In this document: one piece after another, positions 45,169 to 54,076 of the stretch
How positions within the stretch are numbered: position 1 is the first letter of the stretch
How the letters are laid out: the number at the start of each line of letters is the position of its first letter
Assembly (NCBI GenBank): GCA_963801985.1
Contig: CAWDGV010000007.1
Span: 248,001 to 312,000 of the forward strand
DNA: 64,000 nucleotides
From: JABDQZ01 sp963801985
Lineage (GTDB): Bacteria > Pseudomonadota > Gammaproteobacteria > Chromatiales > Chromatiaceae
Direction: 5' to 3'
Notes under the pieces: model-generated
What the model was told of the DNA's origin: nothing
Database searches by the model: none
Seen by the model: only the letters and a program-made list of their open reading frames with translations
Position numbers and translations under genes: made by a program

Positions 45169-45404
45169 AATTTCTACCCTTGATGTTTTTTTACTTTAAG
45201 TTTCTGAGTTTGACACACTCTTCCTCTTTAACCAATTGGCAGTGTCAATGACGCAATTTATCAGCTTAATGCTTAGAGGAAGCTTGTGGCGAGGTGTTTA
45301 CTGAAGTGTTGGCAGCAGGTATGCCGCCATCAAGCCCCCAGGGAAGGGTTTACGGCGACTTCAGTCAACAGCTCAGACAAGCTGACAAGGTCAAAATTCA
45401 GCGC

Positions 45405-45426
45405 ACTGGAATCCCTGAATTCCAGT
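45405..45426. other. Inverted repeat after htpG
   Basis: ACTGGAAT (45405-45412) and ATTCCAGT (45419-45426) form an 8-bp hairpin 8 bp past the htpG stop. No T-run follows on the htpG strand, so termination function is uncertain. The remainder of 45181-45400 shows no gene. Confidence 0.35.
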
Positions 45427-45434
45427 ACTAAAAA

Positions 45435-47348
45435 TTAACCTGCCATATCCAGCATCAGGCGATTCATATTGTGAACAAAGCCCGCCGGATCATCCAGTTG
45501 GCCGCCCTCAGCCAGTAACGCCTGGTCAAACACAAGATGCGCCAGACCCTTGAAACGGTCTTCATCCGCTTCGTTATCCATTTTTTCGAGCAACGGGTGA
45601 TCGACATTAATTTCCAGAATCGGCGTTGGCATTGGGGCATCCTGACCAATCTGCTTTAAAACACGCGCCATGTTCTGGCTCATATCGTAATCACCAACAA
45701 CCAGGCAGGCCGGAGATTCAGTCAATCTCACGCTGACTCGCACTTCCTTTACCTTGTCGCCAAGCGATGCGGTGATACGTTCCAGCAGGCTTTTATGCTC
45801 TTCAGCAACCTTTTCAAGTTGTTCTTTTTCTTCCTTGTCTTCCAACTCACCCAGGTCGAGTTGTCCCTTGGCAATCGACTGCAGGTGCTTACCCTTGAAG
45901 TCAGTAAGATGGGAAACGAGCCACTCATCAACACGATCAGTGAGCAACAGAACCTCGATATCTTTTTTCTTGAAAACTTCAAGATGAGGACTGTTTTTGG
46001 CAGAAGACAGGCTGTCGCCGGTAATGTAATAAACCTTTTCCTGCTTCTCAGGCATTCTCTCAATGTAGTCATCCAGAGAAACAGTTTCGGCATTGTCTTC
46101 TGACTTGGTCGTGGCAAAACGCAGCAAACCGGCAATTTTTTCACGGTTGGCAAAATCTTCCGCGGGACCTTCCTTGAGCACGCGCCCAAATTCTTTCCAG
46201 AATCCCTGGTATTTTTCATTATCTTTTTTTGCCAGCTTTTCCAGCGAATCCAGAATGCGTTTAACATTGGCTGTACGGATACTGTCTATTTTTTTGTCAT
46301 GCTGCAAAATCTCACGCGAGACATTCAATGGCAGATCGTCCGAATCCACGATACCTTTCACAAATCGCAGGTAATGCGGCATCAACTTGTCAGCTTCATC
46401 CATGATGAAAACACGTCTTACATAAAGTTTGACACCATGTTTCTGCTCCCTGTCCCACATATCGAAAGGCGCACGCGAAGGAATAAACAATAAAGAGGTG
46501 TATTCGTTTTTGCCTTCTACACGGTTATGCACATGCAGAAGTGGATCTTCAAAATCATGACCAACAGATTTGTAGAATTCGCTGTACTCTTCGTCAGAGA
46601 TATCGGATTTATTCCGCATCCACAGCGCCATGCCTTTGTTAACCTTTTCCCACTCGGGTGTTTTTGGCTCTTCCTCGGCATCTTCTGCAGCAGGAGGAAC
46701 TTCCTCGAGCATTTCAATTGGCATCGCAATATGATCTGAGAATTTGCTGATAATGCCGCGAATTCTGTAAGGATCTGCGAATTCCTTGTCTTCTTCTCTC
46801 AGGTGCAGGGTAATCTGCGTTCCACGTTGCGCTGCATTGACATTTTCAATGGTGTAACTGCCCTCACCGCTAGATACCCACTTAACTCCGTGTTCTGCAC
46901 CCAGACCCGCGCGGCGGGTAATCAGGGTAACTTTGTCCGCAACAATGAAGGCCGAATAAAAACCGACTCCAAACTGACCGATTAACTGGCTATCCTGTGA
47001 TTGGTCACCCGTCATTTTCTCAAGAAACTTGCGGGTGCCGGAACTGGCAATGGTGCCGATGGTCTCACCGACTTCCTGCCTGCTCATGCCGATGCCATTG
47101 TCTTCGATAGTGACAGTACCGGCTTCATTGTCGACTGAAACCCGAATTCGCAGGTTGGGATCTTCCTCGTAGAGGCCATCGTCACTTAATGCTTCGAAGC
47201 GTAATTTTTCCGCGGCATCAGATGCATTGGAAATCAGTTCGCGCAGGAAAATTTCCTTGTTTGAATAAAGTGAACGGATTACCAGGTTCAATACCTGGCT
47301 GACTTCTGCCTGAAATTCGAGTGTTTCTTTCTGGGCTTCAACGGACAT
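45435..47348 (-). CDS. htpG: Molecular chaperone HtpG (Hsp90)
   Basis: 637 residues from the ATG at 47348, placed 11 bases after GGAG; the frame also allows TTG at 47357. The GHKL ATPase domain has LRELISNASDAAEKLR, IEDNGIGM and GQFGVGFYSAF. The middle domain contains NVSREILQ and the C-terminal dimerisation domain runs to the end. Hsp90 chaperone for client folding under stress. A heat-shock-type promoter precedes it. Confidence 0.95.
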   Translation of the reverse strand: MSVEAQKETLEFQAEVSQVLNLVIRSLYSNKEIFLRELISNASDAAEKLRFEALSDDGLYEEDPNLRIRVSVDNEAGTVTIEDNGIGMSRQEVGETIGTIASSGTRKFLEKMTGDQSQDSQLIGQFGVGFYSAFIVADKVTLITRRAGLGAEHGVKWVSSGEGSYTIENVNAAQRGTQITLHLREEDKEFADPYRIRGIISKFSDHIAMPIEMLEEVPPAAEDAEEEPKTPEWEKVNKGMALWMRNKSDISDEEYSEFYKSVGHDFEDPLLHVHNRVEGKNEYTSLLFIPSRAPFDMWDREQKHGVKLYVRRVFIMDEADKLMPHYLRFVKGIVDSDDLPLNVSREILQHDKKIDSIRTANVKRILDSLEKLAKKDNEKYQGFWKEFGRVLKEGPAEDFANREKIAGLLRFATTKSEDNAETVSLDDYIERMPEKQEKVYYITGDSLSSAKNSPHLEVFKKKDIEVLLLTDRVDEWLVSHLTDFKGKHLQSIAKGQLDLGELEDKEEKEQLEKVAEEHKSLLERITASLGDKVKEVRVSVRLTESPACLVVGDYDMSQNMARVLKQIGQDAPMPTPILEINVDHPLLEKMDNEADEDRFKGLAHLVFDQALLAEGGQLDDPAGFVHNMNRLMLDMAG

Positions 47349-47401
47349 TTGTAACAATTCTCCAGTGGATTTATTGAGATACTAAAGTATGGAAAGCCTT
47401 T

Positions 47402-47430
47402 TAAATTGGGCCTGAATGAACTATTTCAAG
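47402..47430 (-). promoter_or_regulatory. Putative sigma-32 heat-shock promoter of htpG
   Basis: On the minus strand CTTGAAA (47430-47424) matches the sigma-32 -35 consensus exactly. After a 13-base spacer, CCCAATTTA (47410-47402) matches the CCCCATNTA -10 element closely. It lies 54 bp before the htpG start, fitting heat-shock control by RpoH. Confidence 0.7.
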
Positions 47431-47524
47431 GCTGAAAAAAGATAGATTGTTTTTATGATAGGAGAAATAATATTGTTGACACTCATCATTCCCGCCTAAA
47501 CGGAAATGATGCGCATCAATAATT

Positions 47525-49486
47525 TTAGCTAAACGCAATAGTGTCAATTTCCCGGAAGCATTCAATATGCAAGGCAAAATCAGGCATATTTTCTTCAGGA
47601 AAATCCTGGGCAACCACGAAAATCTGGTTAATCTGATCTGAAAGTTCAGACAATACCTTTAATGAACTCTTGGTACGGGCTTCATCAAAGAAAGCAAAAG
47701 GTTCATCCAGGAACAGGAATTGCTCACCTTCAACCGAACGATTTACCAGCTCCTGTGAAAGAGCCAGTCGTAAAGCCAGCATAATCTGACGCTGGGTACC
47801 ACTGGAAACTTCTTCAAGATCAAGAAAATCCCGTTTCTCACCCGAAAAGACGGAAACAACCATGTTCTTGTCGATTTGCAGATGTTCATATCGACCTTCA
47901 GTAAACAATGGCAATGTACGACTGACCAGGTCCCGCACATCGTTATTAAACTGGGTAGAGAGGTGTTCATTGGCACCTGCAAGTAAGTCATTAGCCAGGG
48001 TCCTTACTGCAATTTTAGCTCTAGCACCCTGCATGCGTTCACGCAGGCTTTCCATTTCATCATTCAGGTGACCCGCATGCTTCAAACGCTGTTTTTCATC
48101 ATAAATTGCACGGTCCAGGCTGGTTGCCTGAATTTGCAAGCGCTGGTTTTCTTCCCTGGTCCAGTTATTTTCCCTGTCAACAACCTCTTCGACATCAGCA
48201 CCTTTGATATTGGCGCTTAGCACGCGATCACAGACGACATTGATTTCACCATCGGTAGGCCTGACAGACACCTCCTCCTCAACCTCGGAAGCCGTTTCCA
48301 TTTCAAGGCTGGCTGATACCAACTCGGAAGCATCAGCTTCGAGCACACCTGACTCCAGCTGCTCCATGACCTGGGAGAATTCCTCGTCTGCAGACTGGGG
48401 CACATGGTTTAACAGTGAATCGCCCAGTACTACCGTTCTTTCATGGGACGATTTCAAGGATTCCGCCAGCTGCTGGGCAATAAGCATTAATTCGCGCAAT
48501 TTTGATTTAAGGGAAAACAATCTCAGCTGTACGAAAACAAACAGAACGCCCAGGCCTGCAGCCAGGTATAAAGTGCCCTGTAAATGCTGTTCATCCCATG
48601 CTGGCAATTCCCGCTCAATCAGCTGTTGCAGTTGCTGTGAAATGTCGACTTCAGGAAACTGGGTCAACGCCGCCCAGATACCACCAAAGACCAGCGCAGA
48701 AAGTAATAATAAATAGCGGAACGCTGAACTGCGACTGATGCTGCCTCGAATGGCCTGAATATCGGGAAATGCATCCTTGTATGAGGATGTATCCATTTTA
48801 AGTTTTTCAATTTTATCAATATTTTCTGCTTCAGCGGCCTTTACCAGCTCCAGTTCATCTTCAAGTGCAGAAAGATGACCAGCTTTGATCGCCAGCTCGG
48901 TTAGTTCCGCATCTATTTCATCGGAGCGGAATTGAGACATGGTTGCAATGTCTTCCTGTTCAGCGATTTCATCGTCGAACTGTTCATTAACAAATTCCAG
49001 CGAGGCAATGCCGGCCATCGCCTTGACGGTGTGGCTATGCGGCTGCGGTGCAGTAATTTCACGCTGGGCAAGGTAAAAGGAGTCAACGAACTCTTCATAG
49101 TCATAACCAAGAACCATGAACAAGGCATCAGCAACACCTTCAACACCACGGGCAATGGGTAGATCCTCTTCACCCAGGCGGCTGAACTTGGCACTGTGAT
49201 TGCCTTCTTTATCCAGGAATCGTTCTATACGGTAATGATCTTCATTGATACGAAAAGTCAGGGATACAGAACAACCGCCACTAGCCCAGAGCACCACTTT
49301 ATCCAGTTCTTCTGAAGCCAGTGAAAAAGTTCGGCCAAACAAAGCAAAACAGACGGTTTCACCAATCGTACTTTTGCCGGACTCATTTTTTCCGCTGATC
49401 GCAATAACACCCGTTTCGGGCAGTGCCTGCAGATCCAGTGAACGGTACTTGAGAACGTTCTCCGCTTTAATGCTGGTGATAATCAT
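47525..49486 (-). CDS. Rad50/YhaN-like ATPase with internal membrane segments
   Basis: 653 residues. Walker A GKNESGKST lies at 32-40, the ABC-type signature SSGTQRQIMLALRLALSQEL at about 561-580 and Walker B FLFLDEPFAFFDE at about 590. Between the two ATPase halves are coiled coils interrupted by two hydrophobic helices (about 257-277 and 306-324), so the coiled coil is likely tethered to the inner membrane. YhaN-type SMC-like proteins share this plan. It is translationally coupled (ATGA) to an 83-residue protein and through it to an RNB-family exonuclease. Possibly a membrane-linked nucleic-acid processing machine; the substrate is unknown. Confidence 0.82.
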   Translation of the reverse strand: MIITSIKAENVLKYRSLDLQALPETGVIAISGKNESGKSTIGETVCFALFGRTFSLASEELDKVVLWASGGCSVSLTFRINEDHYRIERFLDKEGNHSAKFSRLGEEDLPIARGVEGVADALFMVLGYDYEEFVDSFYLAQREITAPQPHSHTVKAMAGIASLEFVNEQFDDEIAEQEDIATMSQFRSDEIDAELTELAIKAGHLSALEDELELVKAAEAENIDKIEKLKMDTSSYKDAFPDIQAIRGSISRSSAFRYLLLLSALVFGGIWAALTQFPEVDISQQLQQLIERELPAWDEQHLQGTLYLAAGLGVLFVFVQLRLFSLKSKLRELMLIAQQLAESLKSSHERTVVLGDSLLNHVPQSADEEFSQVMEQLESGVLEADASELVSASLEMETASEVEEEVSVRPTDGEINVVCDRVLSANIKGADVEEVVDRENNWTREENQRLQIQATSLDRAIYDEKQRLKHAGHLNDEMESLRERMQGARAKIAVRTLANDLLAGANEHLSTQFNNDVRDLVSRTLPLFTEGRYEHLQIDKNMVVSVFSGEKRDFLDLEEVSSGTQRQIMLALRLALSQELVNRSVEGEQFLFLDEPFAFFDEARTKSSLKVLSELSDQINQIFVVAQDFPEENMPDFALHIECFREIDTIAFS

Positions 49487-49734
49487 AATTGCTCCTCGTC
49501 TTCCAGCATCCTGAGCCTGGCGATTGTCAGTTCCATGGCTTCAATAAAAGCAGCCTCATCAAATTCCTCTCCCGAATTCTTGCGACGCTCCAGCTCTGTT
49601 TCACAGTAACGTAAAAATCCATTTGATGGTCTGGCAAGATCGGATGTGCTCAAAGGTTTAATTGAAGATTCAGAAGTCATCTGGAATATCCCGCGATATG
49701 ATCCTTGTTTTAGACGGTTGCTACCGGCATTCAC
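49483..49734 (-). CDS. Small protein linking the RNB exonuclease and ATPase genes
   Basis: 83 residues. The start is GTG at 49734 (overlapping the upstream stop as GTGA); ATG at 49680 is an alternative. It overlaps the ATPase start by ATGA. The C-terminal half (FLRYCETELERRKNSGEEFD ... AMELTIARLRML) looks helical and acidic. No known family. Tight coupling on both sides suggests a subunit or adaptor of a complex with its neighbours. Confidence 0.6.
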   Translation of the reverse strand: MNAGSNRLKQGSYRGIFQMTSESSIKPLSTSDLARPSNGFLRYCETELERRKNSGEEFDEAAFIEAMELTIARLRMLEDEEQL

Positions 49735-51548
49735 TTAAGGTATTGAAAGAAAGCTGTTTGTTCAGGCAAATCTACGCTACTAATCTGGATCCGAATTGTA
49801 TCATCAAGCCGGAAACTGTCACGAGTTCTAATTTTGGTTTCCATGGCCAGCTCAGGAATGATGATTGTAGACTTGCGTTCATCAATATTGACAATGACCG
49901 CATCTCCCTGCCACTGAGGATTTCTCTTCAAATAGACGAGTTTCCAGTGCTGGTTCGACAACCTCTCCGTGCGCCTGATATTGAGCGACTGCTGGTCAAC
50001 TGAAAGCACCTTTTCAGCCAGCTGATCAACAGACAGCACCTCGCCACCGGCCAGAAAAGCCCGCAACTGTTGATGCACAACCAGGTCCAGGTAACGCCTG
50101 AGCGGGCTGGTAGCACGTGTATAGGCTTGCAGGCCAAGACCAAAATGCAACTCAGGCTCAAAGCTGGTTTTGCTGGCTTTGAATTGTCTCCGATAGGCAT
50201 ACATTTCAGAAGTTTTGACTGGTTTTTGAACAGTTTCCGGTTCCGGCTGGATGGCGTAGGGAATCGCAATCGCGTTTTCCTGGCAAAACTGGGCCACGGC
50301 CTGGCCTGCCATCAGCATGGCATCAGTCACCATTTGCCGACTGCCCAGCTTTTCCATAGGCCTGATCTGGATTTCTCCATTTTTCAAACGGACACTGGCC
50401 TCGGGCAGATCGATTTCTGCCGCATTATTTTCGCGTCGTTTTTGCCTAAACAACGTACAAACCCGGTTGATTGCCAAAAACTGACTGTCCAGCAGCTCTT
50501 CTGCCTGAACATATGACAGTCGCCTGGCTTTTATCCAGCTGGTTGCAATTTTAATATCTGAAATTTCAGCTGTATCTGAAACCACAAAGCCAATTGAAAG
50601 TGCCGGTGATATCTCATTCAGACCCAAGCCCAGAGTGTGCGTCACAGATTCCGGCAACATGTGAATCAAGCCTTCCGGCAGGTAAAGATTCGCAGCCCGA
50701 CGACGTGCCTCCATGTCCAGGTCACTATCATGTTTGACCATTGCCGCCACATCCGCCACGTGTACCCAGAAAATATCACCATCATAGCTGATGGCATCGT
50801 CCGGATCATTGCTATCAGCATCATCGATAGCGTAAGCGTCCAGGCTTGTCAGGTCCAGGCGCTGTTCGTCAGGTAACTTATCGACTGCAAATTCAGGTTG
50901 CTGCAATTCAATATCTGCACGCCGCGGATAGGGATTGTATTCAGGCTCCCAGTAACCACAGTTAATCAAAAACTGGTGCGCACTTTCCTTGCTTTGTTTT
51001 ACATCCAGCGTGCGTAAAATATTACTTTTATCTTTTTTGCCCAGCGCTACCTGCTCGACTTCAGACAGTTTTTTTCGATCATTCTCGTTCAGGGTGGCAT
51101 GGGTGATATTTTCAAAGAACTGCCGTTTTTCAGCCTCTTCCAGCTGCTTAAGCCTGGTTTTCTCGAGATCTTGTTCTACCTGTTTTGGGCTGCGGGTAAT
51201 AATCCGGTCAGGCTTGCCCTCGAAATACACGCCTTCAGTTACATTTTGCCAGGTAGACCAGGCAGATTCAGGAGTGAATGTATCGAAAAGAATTTCCGCC
51301 AGATCAGCCAGTGTACAGGTTTCACCCTCTAGCAACTCCCAGGCCTCCACAAGGTCGACTTCAGTACTCTGCAAATTGTCCGGGCTTGCAACAGGACCGG
51401 GGTGCAACAATGTTATATCCTTGTCCCTGACCCGTTTGGCCTTGTTGCCCTCAAGCTTGATGGTTATTTTATCGCCAATTTCAGTAACCACGGCGGGCCT
51501 GATCTTGTACAGCACGAGACTGCCTTTCTGTATATCATTTTGCGCCAT
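49731..51548 (-). CDS. RNB-domain exoribonuclease (RNase II/R family)
   Basis: 605 residues. The RNB catalytic motif IDDADSNDPDDAISYDGD lies at about 241-258 with the metal-binding Asp residues, and ATSPLRRYLDLVVHQQL carries the later conserved Arg residues. An unusual N-terminal region (about 1-220) replaces the standard cold-shock domains, and a short OB/S1-like segment ends the protein. Processive 3'-5' RNA degradation is expected. It is shorter than RNase R and lacks the basic tail. First gene of the trio with the 83-aa protein and the SMC-like ATPase. Confidence 0.85.
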   Translation of the reverse strand: MAQNDIQKGSLVLYKIRPAVVTEIGDKITIKLEGNKAKRVRDKDITLLHPGPVASPDNLQSTEVDLVEAWELLEGETCTLADLAEILFDTFTPESAWSTWQNVTEGVYFEGKPDRIITRSPKQVEQDLEKTRLKQLEEAEKRQFFENITHATLNENDRKKLSEVEQVALGKKDKSNILRTLDVKQSKESAHQFLINCGYWEPEYNPYPRRADIELQQPEFAVDKLPDEQRLDLTSLDAYAIDDADSNDPDDAISYDGDIFWVHVADVAAMVKHDSDLDMEARRRAANLYLPEGLIHMLPESVTHTLGLGLNEISPALSIGFVVSDTAEISDIKIATSWIKARRLSYVQAEELLDSQFLAINRVCTLFRQKRRENNAAEIDLPEASVRLKNGEIQIRPMEKLGSRQMVTDAMLMAGQAVAQFCQENAIAIPYAIQPEPETVQKPVKTSEMYAYRRQFKASKTSFEPELHFGLGLQAYTRATSPLRRYLDLVVHQQLRAFLAGGEVLSVDQLAEKVLSVDQQSLNIRRTERLSNQHWKLVYLKRNPQWQGDAVIVNIDERKSTIIIPELAMETKIRTRDSFRLDDTIRIQISSVDLPEQTAFFQYLK

Positions 51549-51626
51549 GGGAAATTCAGAAATAATAAATTAGGAAATGAATAATTTCCGTTATGATACT
51601 GGTCAATAGATAACAAGGAAAACCGT

Positions 51627-52157
51627 ATGCAAAAAAAACCGGTTTTAACAAGAATACTTTATCGGTTTACAGGTAACCTGCGCTGCCGAATTATCAACGG
51701 CAACCATGGCGAACCCTACCTCGAACGTTACCACCTTTTCCGACTTCCTGGCGGCGGCGGCATCTATATCCATCGTTTTATCGACAGTGACCCCGACCGG
51801 GGTTTACACGATCATCCCTGGAAATCTGCTGTCAGTCTCATTCTGTCCGGTTCATACAGGGAATTAAGGCTGGAGGAAACAAACCACAAAAAAAAGGTCG
51901 TTGAACGTGTTCTCGGCGCATGGCGACTGAATATCCTTAATGGTGAAGATTTCCATCGAATTGTCCTGCACGGTAACAAACCGGTCTGGACCCTCTTCGC
52001 CCATACTGGTAAATACAAGGATTGGGGTTTTTTGACAGTCCATGATGATGGTGAATCCAGCTATGAGCCTCATGATACAGTCGTCAGGGAACCTGGACAC
52101 AAACTTTGGTGGCAAACAGCCCCCCGGGGGAAATATACTCCCCGTGCTGCATTATAA
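51627..52157 (+). CDS. Cupin-like hypothetical protein
   Basis: 176 residues. A cupin-type pattern is visible: HRFIDSDPDRGLHDHPW, SLILSGSYRE, then a FHRIVL strand, giving candidate metal-binding His residues. No signal peptide. It starts divergently from the RNB gene with 78 bp between them and ends just before ygfZ. The substrate is unknown; the cupin assignment rests on the His pattern only. Confidence 0.65.
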   Translation: MQKKPVLTRILYRFTGNLRCRIINGNHGEPYLERYHLFRLPGGGGIYIHRFIDSDPDRGLHDHPWKSAVSLILSGSYRELRLEETNHKKKVVERVLGAWRLNILNGEDFHRIVLHGNKPVWTLFAHTGKYKDWGFLTVHDDGESSYEPHDTVVREPGHKLWWQTAPRGKYTPRAAL

Positions 52158-52174
52158 AATCAGGTAGAGAACTC

Positions 52175-53197
52175 ATGAACACAGACTGGAAACATTTCCT
52201 GCAAAACAATGGTGCAATATTTCACGAAAATGCTGATACGGAATTTCATGGCAATCCATCAGGTGACTGTCAGAAAATGGACTTATCGTATCTCGGCGTT
52301 ATTCGTATCACCGGGGATGACAGGGAGACCTTTTTACAGGGACAACTGACCAACGATACCCGTAATATCACGGAAAGCAAAAGCCAACTGAGCAGCTATT
52401 GCACCCCCAAAGGTAGAATGTTGGCCAACTTCCGCGTCTATCAACAGGAAGAAGCCTGGTTTCTGCTGATACCCCGCAGCCGGCTGGATGCTGTCTTAAA
52501 AAGATTAAGCATGTTTATTTTAAGATCCAAGGTTAGTCTTGAAGATGTCAGTGATGATTTTATCGTTGCCGGACTTGTCGGGGACTGCATACCTGAAATG
52601 CTTGGTTCTGAGCTGCCGAATGACAGTGATGATGTCACCCATCACAACAATCTGACATACATTCGCGTCGAAAATGATAAGCCGCGCTATATCGCTGTTG
52701 GCGAGTATAACGCGATGCATGCGTTATGGAACAAACTGGACAAGGCCATTCAGGTTGGTACATCGCTGTGGCGTCTGCACGATATTCGAGCTGCTATTCC
52801 AACCGTTTATGAAGAAACCGTGGAAGCTTTCATACCGCAAATGACCAACCTGCAACTGCTAAACGGTGTCAGCTTTACCAAGGGTTGCTACACCGGGCAG
52901 GAAATTGTCGCCAGGATGCAATACCTGGGCAAACTTAAACGCCGCATGTACCCGGTCAGTTTCGAATCAGCTCAAGTTCCCAAGCCAGGTGACGATATAT
53001 ATTCAAGTTCCAGCCAGTCAGGCCAGGGAGCAGGTAAACTCGTTGACGTTGTCCGGGTCGCCGATAACCAGTATGAAGCCCTGGCGGTATTGGAAATAAA
53101 CTATATTGAAGATGGAGAATTCCAGTTGTACGACAGTAATGGCCCTGTCATACAGATCAGCGATCCTCCCTATTCATTTGAATTGGACGAAAACTAA
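52175..53197 (+). CDS. ygfZ: tRNA-modifying/iron-sulfur cluster protein YgfZ
   Basis: 340 residues from the ATG at 52175, which has AGGTAGAG upstream; the frame extends to 52106 within the previous gene. The signature KGCYTGQEIVARMQYLGK (about 232-249) is the YgfZ motif with its redox-active Cys. A folate-binding aminomethyltransferase-like fold that supports Fe-S enzymes such as MiaB. Confidence 0.92.
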   Translation: MNTDWKHFLQNNGAIFHENADTEFHGNPSGDCQKMDLSYLGVIRITGDDRETFLQGQLTNDTRNITESKSQLSSYCTPKGRMLANFRVYQQEEAWFLLIPRSRLDAVLKRLSMFILRSKVSLEDVSDDFIVAGLVGDCIPEMLGSELPNDSDDVTHHNNLTYIRVENDKPRYIAVGEYNAMHALWNKLDKAIQVGTSLWRLHDIRAAIPTVYEETVEAFIPQMTNLQLLNGVSFTKGCYTGQEIVARMQYLGKLKRRMYPVSFESAQVPKPGDDIYSSSSQSGQGAGKLVDVVRVADNQYEALAVLEINYIEDGEFQLYDSNGPVIQISDPPYSFELDEN

Positions 53198-53221
53198 AAT
53201 AATAACGGGAGAATTCTCAAC

Positions 53222-54046
53222 ATGATGGATATCAGCACATTTCGCCTTAAGCTCCTTGAAGCGATCGAAAAAAACACGATTGTATTACCGACTTTGCCGG
53301 AAGTTGCCCTGAAAGTGAGAGATGCTGCTGAACAGGAGTTTACGACCGCCAAGGACCTTGCCGATATCATTACCACAGATGCTGCAATTTCCGCGCGCCT
53401 GTTACAGGTAGCCAACAGTCCGCTCTACCGAGCCAGAACCCCGATCGAAAACGTGCAGATGGCGGTCGCCCGTCTTGGTAATAAACTGGTCAAATCTTTG
53501 GTTACCACCCTGGCCATGAAACAGATCTACCAGGCAACCACGGATTTCATGGAGAAAAAACTCCGCAAAGTCTGGGAGGACAGTGTCCAGGTCGCAGCCG
53601 TATCGAAGGTATTGGCCCAGGCGGTGCCACAACTGGAAAATGAGCAGGCTATGCTGGCAGGCCTGATTCACAATATTGGCATTCTACCGGTGCTCACCAT
53701 GGCTGAATCACAGTCTGACTGGAGCGGTAACGAAAAATACCTGGAAGAGCTGGTTGATTCACTCTATCCGGAAATAGGCACACTGATTTTACGCGACTGG
53801 CAGTTTCCCGATTCCATTTCGGCCGTACCTGAGGGCCATCGTGATCTGCAGCGCAAGCCTGCTGAAGTTGACTACGCTGATATTGTTATGGTTTCACGCA
53901 TTCAGCTTGGCCTGGAAAACATCCCGGACGAGGAATGGGCTTCAATTTCGGCTTTTGAACGTGTAGGCCTGGATACAGATGTGCATATTGTTGATATTGA
54001 AGACACTGCAGAAGAAATCGAATCGGTTAAACAGGCTATTGCCTGA
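53222..54046 (+). CDS. HDOD-domain signalling protein
   Basis: 274 residues. The N-terminal HDOD domain has LPTLPEVALKVRDA, DAAISARLLQVANSPLYRA and ALAGLIHNIG-like segments (MLAGLIHNIGILPVL), related to HD hydrolases but without intact metal ligands. A C-terminal YADIV ... helical region completes it. HDOD proteins act in regulation of motility, stress or competence. Starts 25 bp after ygfZ, convergent with lysS. Confidence 0.87.
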   Translation: MMDISTFRLKLLEAIEKNTIVLPTLPEVALKVRDAAEQEFTTAKDLADIITTDAAISARLLQVANSPLYRARTPIENVQMAVARLGNKLVKSLVTTLAMKQIYQATTDFMEKKLRKVWEDSVQVAAVSKVLAQAVPQLENEQAMLAGLIHNIGILPVLTMAESQSDWSGNEKYLEELVDSLYPEIGTLILRDWQFPDSISAVPEGHRDLQRKPAEVDYADIVMVSRIQLGLENIPDEEWASISAFERVGLDTDVHIVDIEDTAEEIESVKQAIA

Positions 54047-54076
54047 TTAACCATTTCTTTTAGAAGCAGTATTCAA

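Noticed and set aside
45341..45348. GGGAAGGG, a match to the KOPS motif that guides FtsK to dif
   Set aside because: A single match pointing away from dif has no weight; a genome-wide count would be needed.
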